A stretch of DNA of 5,415 bases. Origin: an uncultured bacterium. Its GTDB lineage: Bacteria; Patescibacteriota; Microgenomatia; UBA1406; GWC2-37-13. Both the position numbers and the translations under genes were made by a program. Location of the stretch: NCBI GenBank assembly GCA_937914905.1, contig CALESU010000081.1:1-5415 (forward strand), in the 5' to 3' direction. Shown here in pieces: positions 1-5,380 of the stretch. Below the pieces are notes generated by a model that was not told the origin of the DNA, searched no databases, and saw nothing but the letters and a program-made list of their open reading frames with translations. Positions within the stretch are counted from its first letter, which is position 1. Every line of letters begins with the position of its first letter.

Positions 1-673
1 AATTTGAATTTACTTGCAAATCTCGAAGTAAAATATCATACCCAATGCGAGAGGACCTTGTAAGCTGGAAGTAGGGGAAGGGAGGGTTCATAACGTAGAG
101 TGAACTGCCTGCAAAACCAAAATTGACAAAAAGGGACGGTTCGCGAATTAATTTGAAAAATTCTGACAAAAATCTTCCTGTTGCCGCAATTTCGTTTTCC
201 AAAGTCACTGGCTCAAGATCAGCAAATTGAATGGTTGAATGGATGTGGTCAACAATCCGTTTGGGAGAGGCGATAAACAGGAGAAGTATTTTCCCATTGG
301 GAAGTTTATTAATAATCTCAAGATCCAAGTATATCTCGCTAAGAGGAAGAGGGACCAGTTCGTCAGCTTGTAATTTGATGGCTTTCACGAGTTCGGCTTC
401 GGGGAGATCTGGCATTATCAATAGCTGAGAAAAACAGAGTGAGTCAGGGATTACAACATGGGTATTGCGAGAAGAAATGTTGAGTTGGGTAAATAGGGCT
501 CGAATAATCTTAGCCTGTTCTTGAGCGGTCCTATCATCAGTACTGGTATAAAAATTCGGAGTCGTATTTTCATACCCTAATGAAAGAAGTTCGATTTTAT
601 CTTTTTTTACTTCAAGATGTGCAATACGAGTGTATTGCTGACTCAAATCCAGAGCACAAACATTATCTGCCAT
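1..673 (-). CDS. pilM: Type IV pilus assembly protein PilM, partial (C-terminus beyond the left edge)
   Basis: The reading frame runs from an ATG at 673 to the window edge without a stop, giving the first 224 residues. PilM is an actin-like cytoplasmic protein that binds the PilN tail and links the inner-membrane alignment complex to the pilus machinery. Family features seen: an N-terminal strand-turn-strand (ALDLSQQYTRIAHLE, about 7-21), the typical IPDSLCFSQ segment (75-83), then LQADELVPLPLSEIYLDLE (101-119), which matches the family's A-E-x-x-x-P-x-P-L-x-E pattern, and a second actin-like loop near 182-193 (FVNFGFAGSSLY). Both nucleotide loops depart from the usual DxGS / DIG forms (DLSQ and NFG). 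It follows the last pilin gene after 45 bases and is probably cotranscribed with it; AGGA lies almost against the ATG, so ribosome binding is unclear. Family identity is fairly sure; nucleotide binding is not. Confidence 0.85.
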   Translation of the reverse strand, partial: MADNVCALDLSQQYTRIAHLEVKKDKIELLSLGYENTTPNFYTSTDDRTAQEQAKIIRALFTQLNISSRNTHVVIPDSLCFSQLLIMPDLPEAELVKAIKLQADELVPLPLSEIYLDLEIINKLPNGKILLLFIASPKRIVDHIHSTIQFADLEPVTLENEIAATGRFLSEFFKLIREPSLFVNFGFAGSSLYVMNPPFPYFQLTRSSRIGYDILLRDLQVNSN

Positions 674-718
674 ATCCTATTAGATTAGCAGAAATGAGAG
701 GTATTATTCAACGAAGGA

Positions 719-1291
719 TTACGGGAGTCTGATTTTGGTTTGATATGTTAATTCCGTTGTTCCCAATTGTGTATCTACTATGGGGCTCACGTACTGGAGG
801 GTGAATGAAAGCGAAACGATGGGACGGCTGTCAGCGGTGGCTTTTGCACATTCCATCCCAAATTGAGTTACTCTAATCTTGTCGGAGTGCAATTGAACTG
901 AAAGGTCAGGATTGGGAGCTGTATCTACATGGGTTAATCCTTCTGCAGAATACGAATACCAAAATTGGCTTGTGGCTCGGGCAAATCTCATGGGTAGATT
1001 ATATGAAGACCCTGCTGTGTTGCATTGAGGATTTGTTCCTGTCGCATCTCTTATTCCTGTAGCTTCCCGTTGAATTTTTTCTTTCATAAAACTCAGAATA
1101 TAATCCCCTTGACGTTTTGTCTGCACAATCTCATTTATTTTCTGCTGTTGCTGAAGAATGACAAATAATATCGAAAAAATAGCAGGCATAATAACGCCGA
1201 CTATGGCAATAACAATAAGCATTTCCAGAATCGTATACCCTTTTGATTGTTTGATGCGAGCACTAATTATTTTGTGCGTTATTATTGCCAT
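719..1291 (-). CDS. GspJ/PilW-like minor type IV pilin
   Basis: A 190-residue prepilin. The class III signal is clear: basic leader, cleavage after Gly18 (SKG|YTILE), Glu at mature position +5, then a hydrophobic N-terminal helix (about 19-45) that leads into a polar QQQQKINE coil. Position +1 is Tyr rather than the usual Phe. The globular part has two cysteines (QCN near 90 and ECA near 149) that could form one disulfide. The long helix with a QRE segment (about 75) followed by a beta-rich C-terminal region resembles minor pilins of the GspJ/PilW type, but the subfamily call is only by general shape. The start overlaps the preceding pilin gene by 10 bases (ATGGCAATAA), which points to translational coupling; no Shine-Dalgarno sequence is visible. 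It would act in the periplasm or membrane as part of a pilus priming or tip complex. Confidence 0.82.
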   Translation of the reverse strand: MAIITHKIISARIKQSKGYTILEMLIVIAIVGVIMPAIFSILFVILQQQQKINEIVQTKRQGDYILSFMKEKIQREATGIRDATGTNPQCNTAGSSYNLPMRFARATSQFWYSYSAEGLTHVDTAPNPDLSVQLHSDKIRVTQFGMECAKATADSRPIVSLSFTLQYVSPIVDTQLGTTELTYQTKIRLP

Positions 1292-1791
1292 AATGAGTAT
1301 GTTTTTTGGACTGTTTCACTCAATGGTTGAGTGCCTTCCACCCATGAAACGGTAATAGTTGCAGTAACGATATTTGCCGTTACCGTATTTGCGGTGTTTT
1401 TTTGTAAATTTACGATTCTTTTAAATGATCGGCCACTCACCGTGCGAGTAAATCCGCAGTTGGAGATCGGGTTGGTAATAACAAGCGCGGTAATCGGAGC
1501 GCTCAGGCCAATCGTCGCATTCATGCAGTAATTTGCGCCCGGGGCTGTCATTGCCTTACTTTGAAAGTTTTGCCAATCTATTTCTCTTTCTTGATTAAGC
1601 CACTCGATAACGTCATCAATGTCTCGAGTGGCCAGCATTTTGTTTTGGTTGTAGTGCATGGTTTGCAGAAGTTGAATTGTGTATCCGGTCGCAGCTACCA
1701 ACACCATAGAAATAAGAGATACAAAAATCATTATTTCGATAATGCTAAACCCATTTTTCCTGAAGAGTTTCAGAGATTTGATTAGGTGCAT
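1282..1791 (-). CDS. GspI/PilV-like minor type IV pilin
   Basis: Prepilin of 169 residues when started at the ATG at 1791. An upstream in-frame GTG at 1848 would overlap the previous gene by 67 bases and add an unlikely leader. The ATG is preferred because AGGAG lies 10 bases upstream and because the resulting 10-base overlap copies the arrangement at the next junction. From this start the leader is 14 residues, ending RKNG|FSIIE with Glu at +5, followed by a hydrophobic helix (about 15-43). After the helix, TRDIDDVIEWLNQERE leads to DWQNF, similar to the PilV/GspI 'EGLEAVRNIRD..W' region, and the end ATITVSWVEG resembles the terminal strand of that family. Two cysteines (89 and 112) may pair. 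Probably a minor pilin of the priming or tip complex, made in the same operon as its neighbours. Confidence 0.82.
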   Translation of the reverse strand: MHLIKSLKLFRKNGFSIIEIMIFVSLISMVLVAATGYTIQLLQTMHYNQNKMLATRDIDDVIEWLNQEREIDWQNFQSKAMTAPGANYCMNATIGLSAPITALVITNPISNCGFTRTVSGRSFKRIVNLQKNTANTVTANIVTATITVSWVEGTQPLSETVQKTYSLWQ

Positions 1792-2303
1792 GAAATTATA
1801 TCTCCTATCTGCACGGGTCGATATGCATCCACCGTAATTGGTATACACTTGTTTCTATTTCCTTTGTGTTGTAATCGAAACGTTTGAGGTGTGGGAGCTG
1901 TGGGAGCTATAGAAGCGTAGGGATATGCAACAGTAAATGAACAACAAGGGTTGGTGAACACAAGGGAGGAGTTAAAATTTACCCGCTTCACTTCGACGTT
2001 GGCAAGGCCTTGACATAGTCTTATGACTGTATACCGGTGATTTGTTCTATCAACAGAAATTTGAAAACCACGAAGTTCACAAGCTGTTCCTGAGGTATCT
2101 CTGTTCAAAGTCATTTGTCTTGCAAGGGCGATATCATCCGCAAACTGCTCAGCTTCAGCTTTTAATTGTTGGTTTTGCGCTTGATTTGAATAACTTCCTA
2201 CACCCACCGCAGTCATAATCCCAATAATGGCTATTACGACGATTATTTCTACGAAGGTAAATCCTTTTGACATGGTTGTATATAAGGTACGATATTTGGA
2301 CAT
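1782..2303 (-). CDS. GspH/FimT-like minor type IV pilin, six cysteines
   Basis: A 173-residue prepilin. The cleavage site is MSKG|FTFVE after residue 14, with Glu at +5 and a hydrophobic helix at about 15-37. The following amphipathic stretch (EAEQFADDIALARQMTLNRD, about 50-69) is the hallmark of GspH/FimT-type pseudopilins, in which the helix ends in an 'A-R-x-x-A' like segment before a beta-rich head. The head carries six cysteines (75, 97, the pair 120-121, 153, 172), more than its neighbours, suggesting a disulfide-stabilised fold. The start at 2303 is supported by a TAATG junction with the upstream pilin stop; a second ATG at residue 11 would give only a four-residue leader and cannot be excluded. 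The gene overlaps the next pilin by 10 bases. Expected to act in the pilus tip or priming complex. Confidence 0.84.
   Translation of the reverse strand: MSKYRTLYTTMSKGFTFVEIIVVIAIIGIMTAVGVGSYSNQAQNQQLKAEAEQFADDIALARQMTLNRDTSGTACELRGFQISVDRTNHRYTVIRLCQGLANVEVKRVNFNSSLVFTNPCCSFTVAYPYASIAPTAPTPQTFRLQHKGNRNKCIPITVDAYRPVQIGDIISCT
1802..1806 (-). promoter_or_regulatory. Shine-Dalgarno site AGGAG for the PilV-like gene
   Basis: Read on the minus strand, AGGAG sits 10 bases before the ATG at 1791, inside the end of the upstream pilin gene. It is the only convincing Shine-Dalgarno match found ahead of a pilin gene here, and it decides the start in favour of 1791 over the GTG at 1848. Confidence 0.55.
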
Positions 2304-2719
2304 TAATATGAAAGTTTTTCCGTAACAGAATAGGTTCCTCCTAATTCTAGGGTTGCGGTTAATGTATATCTCGTACAGAAGTTAACCCCCTGATTTGTGC
2401 ATGCGAGTCCTGAATTATTGCGAGGAGCATATATATAGTCAACTTTAAGGCGCGGGTCTTGAGAAACTTCATACCCCGCATTTCTGAGAACTACAAGAGT
2501 TGTAGGATAATAACTATTGGGAAGTTTGCTTTTGTACAGCTCTAAATTTGCCCGAATATTTTGTAAATCAGCGCGTCTGCGTTGGTCTCTTCCCCTCTCA
2601 AGAGAGTTTGCGTAATTTAATGAACCTAATCCCATGAGAACACCGAGAATGGAAACGACAATCAAGATCTCTACGAGGGTAAATGCTCTTTTATTAGCTA
2701 ACATATGCAATTTGTGCAT
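2303..2719 (-). CDS. GspG/PilE-like type IV pilin without C-terminal extension
   Basis: Prepilin of 138 residues from the ATG at 2719; a second ATG at 2704 would give 133. A longer reading from a GTG at 2779 overlaps the upstream gene by 49 bases and adds a hydrophobic leader unlike a prepilin signal, so it is not preferred. The processing site is NKRA|FTLVE: Glu at +5 is present, but the residue before cleavage is Ala instead of Gly. The helix is followed by ERGRDQRRRADLQNIRANLELYK, the GspG-type 'RD..R..D...I...LE.Y' segment, then SYYP and a 'DP...DY.Y' motif. A CTNQGVNFC pair and the strand YTLTATLE close the domain. The same C-terminal motif occurs in the preceding pilin, so the two are tandem paralogues. 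This short form is a fair candidate for a main pilus subunit. No Shine-Dalgarno is visible. Confidence 0.83.
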   Translation of the reverse strand: MHKLHMLANKRAFTLVEILIVVSILGVLMGLGSLNYANSLERGRDQRRRADLQNIRANLELYKSKLPNSYYPTTLVVLRNAGYEVSQDPRLKVDYIYAPRNNSGLACTNQGVNFCTRYTLTATLELGGTYSVTEKLSY

Positions 2720-2730
2720 GAAAAACAGTA

Positions 2731-3444
2731 TTACTGTGATTGTAAAGGTAATCCTGAGCCACTTCCCCCAACTGAGCACTTGCCGCTACTACACGATCCT
2801 GAGCAGCAACGGGTTCCTGAAAGACTGCAAGAACTTCCCAATGGTACACAAACAGGAGTCGGAGTTCGATATACCGTTGGAAGAGCAGTAGGATTCACCA
2901 CAATGGGAGTAGGAGTACGGGTGGGGATTGAGGTTGCCTTAGGGGGAGTTGTGGGAAATTTAGTCGGGATTGAGGTAAGAGTGGGTGCTGTGGTTGGCAC
3001 TTTCGGAGGTATTGGCGTCGAAGTAACTGTTTGAACTGATTTGGGAGTAACAACATATGAGTTTACATTTTTTTCGAGTGTTGCAGTTAGGCTGTATGAA
3101 GTACAATAATTCGGTGCTATGTTTGTACACCCTTGTGGGGTAGCAACGTAAACATAATCGTTCTTTGTTTTGGGGTCAACAGGAATAGAAGCTGAGCCTC
3201 CGGAGAATGTTTTAATAGCAGCTATGTTTGGGGGGTATGCTTGAACACTCTGCGCAGATTTATAGAGCTCTACTTGTCCTCGAATGCTTTGGATATCTGC
3301 CACTCGCTTTGCGTCACGTGAATTCTGGACCGTATTGGAGTATGTCATACTTCCCACAGTCATGAGAGATCCTAAGATTCCCACGACAATAATGGTTTCT
3401 ATAAATGTAAAACCTCGGCTAAAAGTTGAATGAATCATTGACAT
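2731..3444 (-). CDS. GspG-like type IV pilin with Pro/Thr stalk and cystine-knot-like C-terminal module
   Basis: A 237-residue, three-part protein. Part one is a class III prepilin: leader ending FSRG|FTFIE (cleavage after residue 11 as G11|F12, Glu at +5), hydrophobic helix to about 35, the GspG-type segment NSRDAKRVADIQSIRGQVEL (41-60), a DP..K.DYVYV motif (90-100), cysteines 106 and 114 and the strand YSLTATLE (117-124). Part two (about 133-198) is a low-complexity linker rich in Pro, Thr and Ser, with TSIPT twice, probably extended and possibly O-glycosylated. Part three (199-223) has six cysteines spaced x6, x6, x0, x3, x4, an inhibitor-cystine-knot pattern, then a short Gly/Ser tail. 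ATG at 3444 is used; an in-frame ATG two codons later is possible. It follows the delta'-like gene by 48 bases without a clear terminator. Likely surface-displayed on the pilus; the role of the module is unknown. Confidence 0.87.
   Translation of the reverse strand: MSMIHSTFSRGFTFIETIIVVGILGSLMTVGSMTYSNTVQNSRDAKRVADIQSIRGQVELYKSAQSVQAYPPNIAAIKTFSGGSASIPVDPKTKNDYVYVATPQGCTNIAPNYCTSYSLTATLEKNVNSYVVTPKSVQTVTSTPIPPKVPTTAPTLTSIPTKFPTTPPKATSIPTRTPTPIVVNPTALPTVYRTPTPVCVPLGSSCSLSGTRCCSGSCSSGKCSVGGSGSGLPLQSQ
2776..2850 (-). other. Region coding for a six-cysteine knottin-like module
   Basis: Codes residues 199-223. Cysteines fall at 199, 206, 213, 214, 218 and 223, giving C-x6-C-x6-CC-x3-C-x4-C with Gly/Ser-rich loops (CCSGSC, SSGKC). 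This is the inhibitor cystine knot framework (bonds expected 1-4, 2-5, 3-6) and has exactly the loop lengths of omega-conotoxins such as MVIIA. The spacing is seen directly; the fold is inferred, and common ancestry with animal toxins is not implied. Confidence 0.65.
2851..3048 (-). other. Region coding for a Pro/Thr-rich stalk in the first pilin
   Basis: Codes residues 133-198, dominated by Pro, Thr, Ser and Val with little predicted fold. TSIPT recurs at 157-161 and 171-175, matching near-identical DNA words at 2923-2934 and 2964-2975 (GGGATTGAGGT on the plus strand). Such linkers typically hold a domain away from a surface and are often O-glycosylated; glycosylation here is inference. Confidence 0.75.
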
Positions 3445-3492
3445 ATGAAAAAGAGGGCGCTTTTAATAAAGAACTGCCAAATAAAAAACGGC
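3445..3492 (-). other. 48-base spacer between the delta'-like gene and the first pilin
   Basis: AT-rich. It holds an imperfect AAAAG/CTTTT hairpin (3449-3464) and TTGGCA on the minus strand, which resembles a -35 box but has no well-placed -10. No Shine-Dalgarno precedes the pilin ATG. Read-through from the upstream gene is the simplest reading; an internal promoter is possible but not supported. Confidence 0.35.
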
Positions 3493-4137
3493 CTAGCTTG
3501 ACTGTACCATATCCAAAAGGACCAAGTCAACGGAGAGTTGGGGACTGAGGTTATTATTTATGGTTTTTCCCAAAAGTTCCATCGCTTTTTGAATCTTGGC
3601 ACTATGTGCCAGCTTACCCGAACGTATCATCGTTCTATAAAATGAGATCACTTCAAGTATGATTTCTTGAGCTCTCTGCGAGGTGGTTGCTTGAACTGAA
3701 GGATGGGACAATACAAGCACTCGGTTTTGAGCAAAATATTCCGCACATAATCCCTGCAGACCTTCTTCCAACTGGGCGACAGTTGGTTCAGGCGTTAAGA
3801 TCTGACAACGTGAAATGATGGTTGGAAGTATATCTTCTTTACGATTCGCAAAGAGTATAAATTGATGAACTTCACCCCAATCTTCAAACAATTTGAGGAG
3901 TGCATTTTGCGCTTCAATAGTGGCTTTTTCAAACGATCTAAAGGAGATGATCCACCCTCGGGCACCCGTGAGTAAAACCTCTTCTCGAATTGTTCTGATT
4001 TGCTCAATGCCAATTGAGTTGGGGGATGGTTGAATCACGTATTGATGGTGAGGACTCATCCCTCTTTGCGAAATGATCTGGTTAATGTACTGGTCGATAG
4101 AGTCTGGATTGGTATTGAGATAAAGCTGAGGAATCAT
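3493..4137 (-). CDS. holB: DNA polymerase III delta'-like clamp-loader subunit lacking a P-loop
   Basis: A 214-residue protein resembling the central and C-terminal AAA+ part of delta' (HolB), the stator subunit of the clamp loader that opens the sliding clamp for replication. Recognisable: IGIEQIRTIREEV (42-54), the Walker-B-like/partner segment ending EAQNALLKLFED (75-86), FILFANRKEDILPTIISRCQ (93-112) with the SRC motif (109-111) that supplies the arginine finger to a neighbouring subunit, and a C-terminal NLSPQLSVDLVLLDM helix typical of the family's collar end. There is no Walker A motif and no zinc-binding cysteine cluster, and the protein is much shorter than E. coli delta' (about 330 residues). 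Loss of ATPase motifs is known in delta', so it may still act as a stator. It appears to be the first gene of the leftward operon, an unusual partner for pilins. Stop codon is TAG. Confidence 0.75.
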   Translation of the reverse strand: MIPQLYLNTNPDSIDQYINQIISQRGMSPHHQYVIQPSPNSIGIEQIRTIREEVLLTGARGWIISFRSFEKATIEAQNALLKLFEDWGEVHQFILFANRKEDILPTIISRCQILTPEPTVAQLEEGLQGLCAEYFAQNRVLVLSHPSVQATTSQRAQEIILEVISFYRTMIRSGKLAHSAKIQKAMELLGKTINNNLSPQLSVDLVLLDMVQSS

Positions 4138-4189
4138 TGGTATAACAAATGGTATTTCATCGGTTTTATATATCTGCTATAGTGGATTT
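4138..4189. promoter_or_regulatory. Divergent intergenic region between the delta'/pilin operon and pilB
   Basis: Only 52 AT-rich bases separate two divergent starts, so promoters for both directions must lie here or within the gene ends. Minus-strand candidate: TATAAA (plus positions 4165-4170), five of six to the -10 consensus, but without a matching -35. Plus-strand candidate is listed separately. No Shine-Dalgarno is seen ahead of the leftward gene. Confidence 0.4.
4175..4183 (+). promoter_or_regulatory. Possible extended -10 promoter of pilB (leaderless transcript)
   Basis: TGCTATAGT matches the extended -10 form TGnTATAAT with one mismatch in the hexamer (4178-4183). Transcription would start about seven bases downstream, at or next to the A of the pilB ATG at 4190, implying a leaderless or nearly leaderless mRNA. 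The -35 region is poor, as is common with extended -10 promoters. Only a weak GGA precedes the start. Confidence 0.4.
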
Positions 4190-5380
4190 ATGGGAATTTC
4201 TCCTAAGGATTATTTATTGAAGCTGCAAGAAAAAGGACTTCTAAATGAGGCAACTGCACAACAATATGAGATTGAGAGTTTGAACAGGAACCTCCCTATA
4301 GACCAATATCTGCTTCAGTATACCACGATCGATCATGATCAAATCTTAAAAGCAAAGGCTTCATTGTTGAATGTTCAATACATCAATTTGGGGCAATCTG
4401 CCGTGGATCCTCAATCGCTCAAATATATCCCACAACCTATTGCAGAAAGATATAACGTCATGCCCTATATGTATGATGAGGCAAATAAAACACTATTTGT
4501 CGCCTCTATCGACCCTCTCAATGTCACGCTCCAAGATTTTCTTGAAATGAAAACGGGCAAGAAGACGTCACTTGCTTTAGCCGCTCAGGATGATATTTCC
4601 AAAGCAATTGCCGTGGGATATGCCAAGAATCTTTCCCCTGAAGTTGAGCAGGCATTAAAGCAAGTGGTTCCTCAAAAGGCGCCCGAGGCAACTTCCCAAC
4701 TTCTCCCTGACTCAGACCTAACCACTGCGCCCATTGCAAAAATACTAAATACACTTCTTGAGTTTTCTATAAAAAACAGAGCTTCAGATATTCATATTGA
4801 GCCTCAAGAGGTAAAGACTCGAGTGAGGTATCGGGTTGATGGCATCTTGCAAGAAAAGCTTACTTTGCCGTCTAGTATCCATGAATCGCTCGTGTCTCGT
4901 ATCAAAATTTTAGCCGAAATGAAGATCGATGAAAAACGTGTCCCTCAGGACGGTCGCTTCAACTACAAAAGTGGAAACGAAGAGGTAGATTTGCGCGTTT
5001 CTTCTTTACCTACCGTCAATGGAGAAAAGATCGTTATGCGGTTATTGCGGAAAACGGGAGGGATGCCCAGTTTGCAAGACTTGGGAATCAGCGGTGCACA
5101 GCTCAAACAGTTTGAAGATGGGATTGCACGGTCATATGGTATCGTTCTTGTCACTGGCCCCACCGGATCAGGTAAAACCACAACGTTGTATTCTGTCCTT
5201 GCGAAACTCAATACGAAGTCAGTCAACATTGTCACTCTTGAAGATCCTGTCGAGTATCAAATTGACGGGATCAATCAGGTACAAATCAATCAACAAGCGG
5301 GCCTCACCTTTGCAGCCGGGCTCAAATCATTTTTACGCCAAGACCCCAACATTATTCTCGTTGGAGAAATCCGGGACTAA
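4190..5380 (+). CDS. pilB: Type IV pilus extension ATPase PilB, interrupted by an in-frame TAA
   Basis: PilB is the cytoplasmic hexameric secretion-type ATPase that powers pilin polymerisation. Seen in order: an N-terminal MshEN/T2SSE-N-like domain (about 1-145) with LLNVQYINL (59-67) and LFVASIDPLN (102-111); ASDIHIEP (198-205) and RYRVDG (213-218) of the N2 domain; Walker A GPTGSGKTTT (323-332); the Asp box TLEDPVEY (349-356); GLTFAAGLKSFLRQDPN (371-387); Walker B IILVGEIRD with the catalytic Glu at 393. The frame then meets TAA at 5378, after 396 residues. Family members are usually about 550-580 residues, so the His box, the zinc-binding tetracysteine region and the C-terminal lobes would be lost. 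The conserved frame continues past the stop to the window edge. It is the only plus-strand gene and faces away from the pilin operon. As written the product would be inactive; a base-call error or a recent nonsense mutation is likely. Confidence 0.9.
   Translation: MGISPKDYLLKLQEKGLLNEATAQQYEIESLNRNLPIDQYLLQYTTIDHDQILKAKASLLNVQYINLGQSAVDPQSLKYIPQPIAERYNVMPYMYDEANKTLFVASIDPLNVTLQDFLEMKTGKKTSLALAAQDDISKAIAVGYAKNLSPEVEQALKQVVPQKAPEATSQLLPDSDLTTAPIAKILNTLLEFSIKNRASDIHIEPQEVKTRVRYRVDGILQEKLTLPSSIHESLVSRIKILAEMKIDEKRVPQDGRFNYKSGNEEVDLRVSSLPTVNGEKIVMRLLRKTGGMPSLQDLGISGAQLKQFEDGIARSYGIVLVTGPTGSGKTTTLYSVLAKLNTKSVNIVTLEDPVEYQIDGINQVQINQQAGLTFAAGLKSFLRQDPNIILVGEIRD

Noticed and set aside
231..428. Plus-strand small frame opposite pilM
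   Set aside because: The minus strand carries clear PilM motifs over the same bases; the small frame has no ribosome site or homology that I can see.
1792..1848. GTG start at 1848 for the PilV-like gene
   Set aside because: It overlaps the previous gene by 67 bases, while the ATG at 1791 has an AGGAG site and a junction like the next one.
2720..2779. GTG start at 2779 for the second pilin
   Set aside because: It overlaps the upstream gene by 49 bases and adds a 20-residue hydrophobic leader; prepilin leaders are short and basic, and ATGs at 2719 and 2704 fit better.
2923..2975. Tandem repeat or CRISPR-like array
   Set aside because: Two copies of an approximately 11-base word that encode the repeated TSIPT of the stalk; no regular spacers or palindromic repeats.
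2705..3034. Plus-strand reading frame rich in Gly and Val
   Set aside because: It is the reverse complement of the Pro/Thr-rich stalk and knot codons of the pilin; the repetitive composition keeps it open.
3449..3492. Terminator between the delta'-like gene and the first pilin
   Set aside because: Only weak arms (AAAAG/CTTTT and a three-base GCC/GGC pair around T-rich sequence); too short and AT-rich to call a hairpin terminator.
5378..5380. TAA reassigned to an amino acid
   Set aside because: TAA closes all five pilin genes here, at sensible lengths and in tight stop/start junctions, so it works as a stop in this genome.
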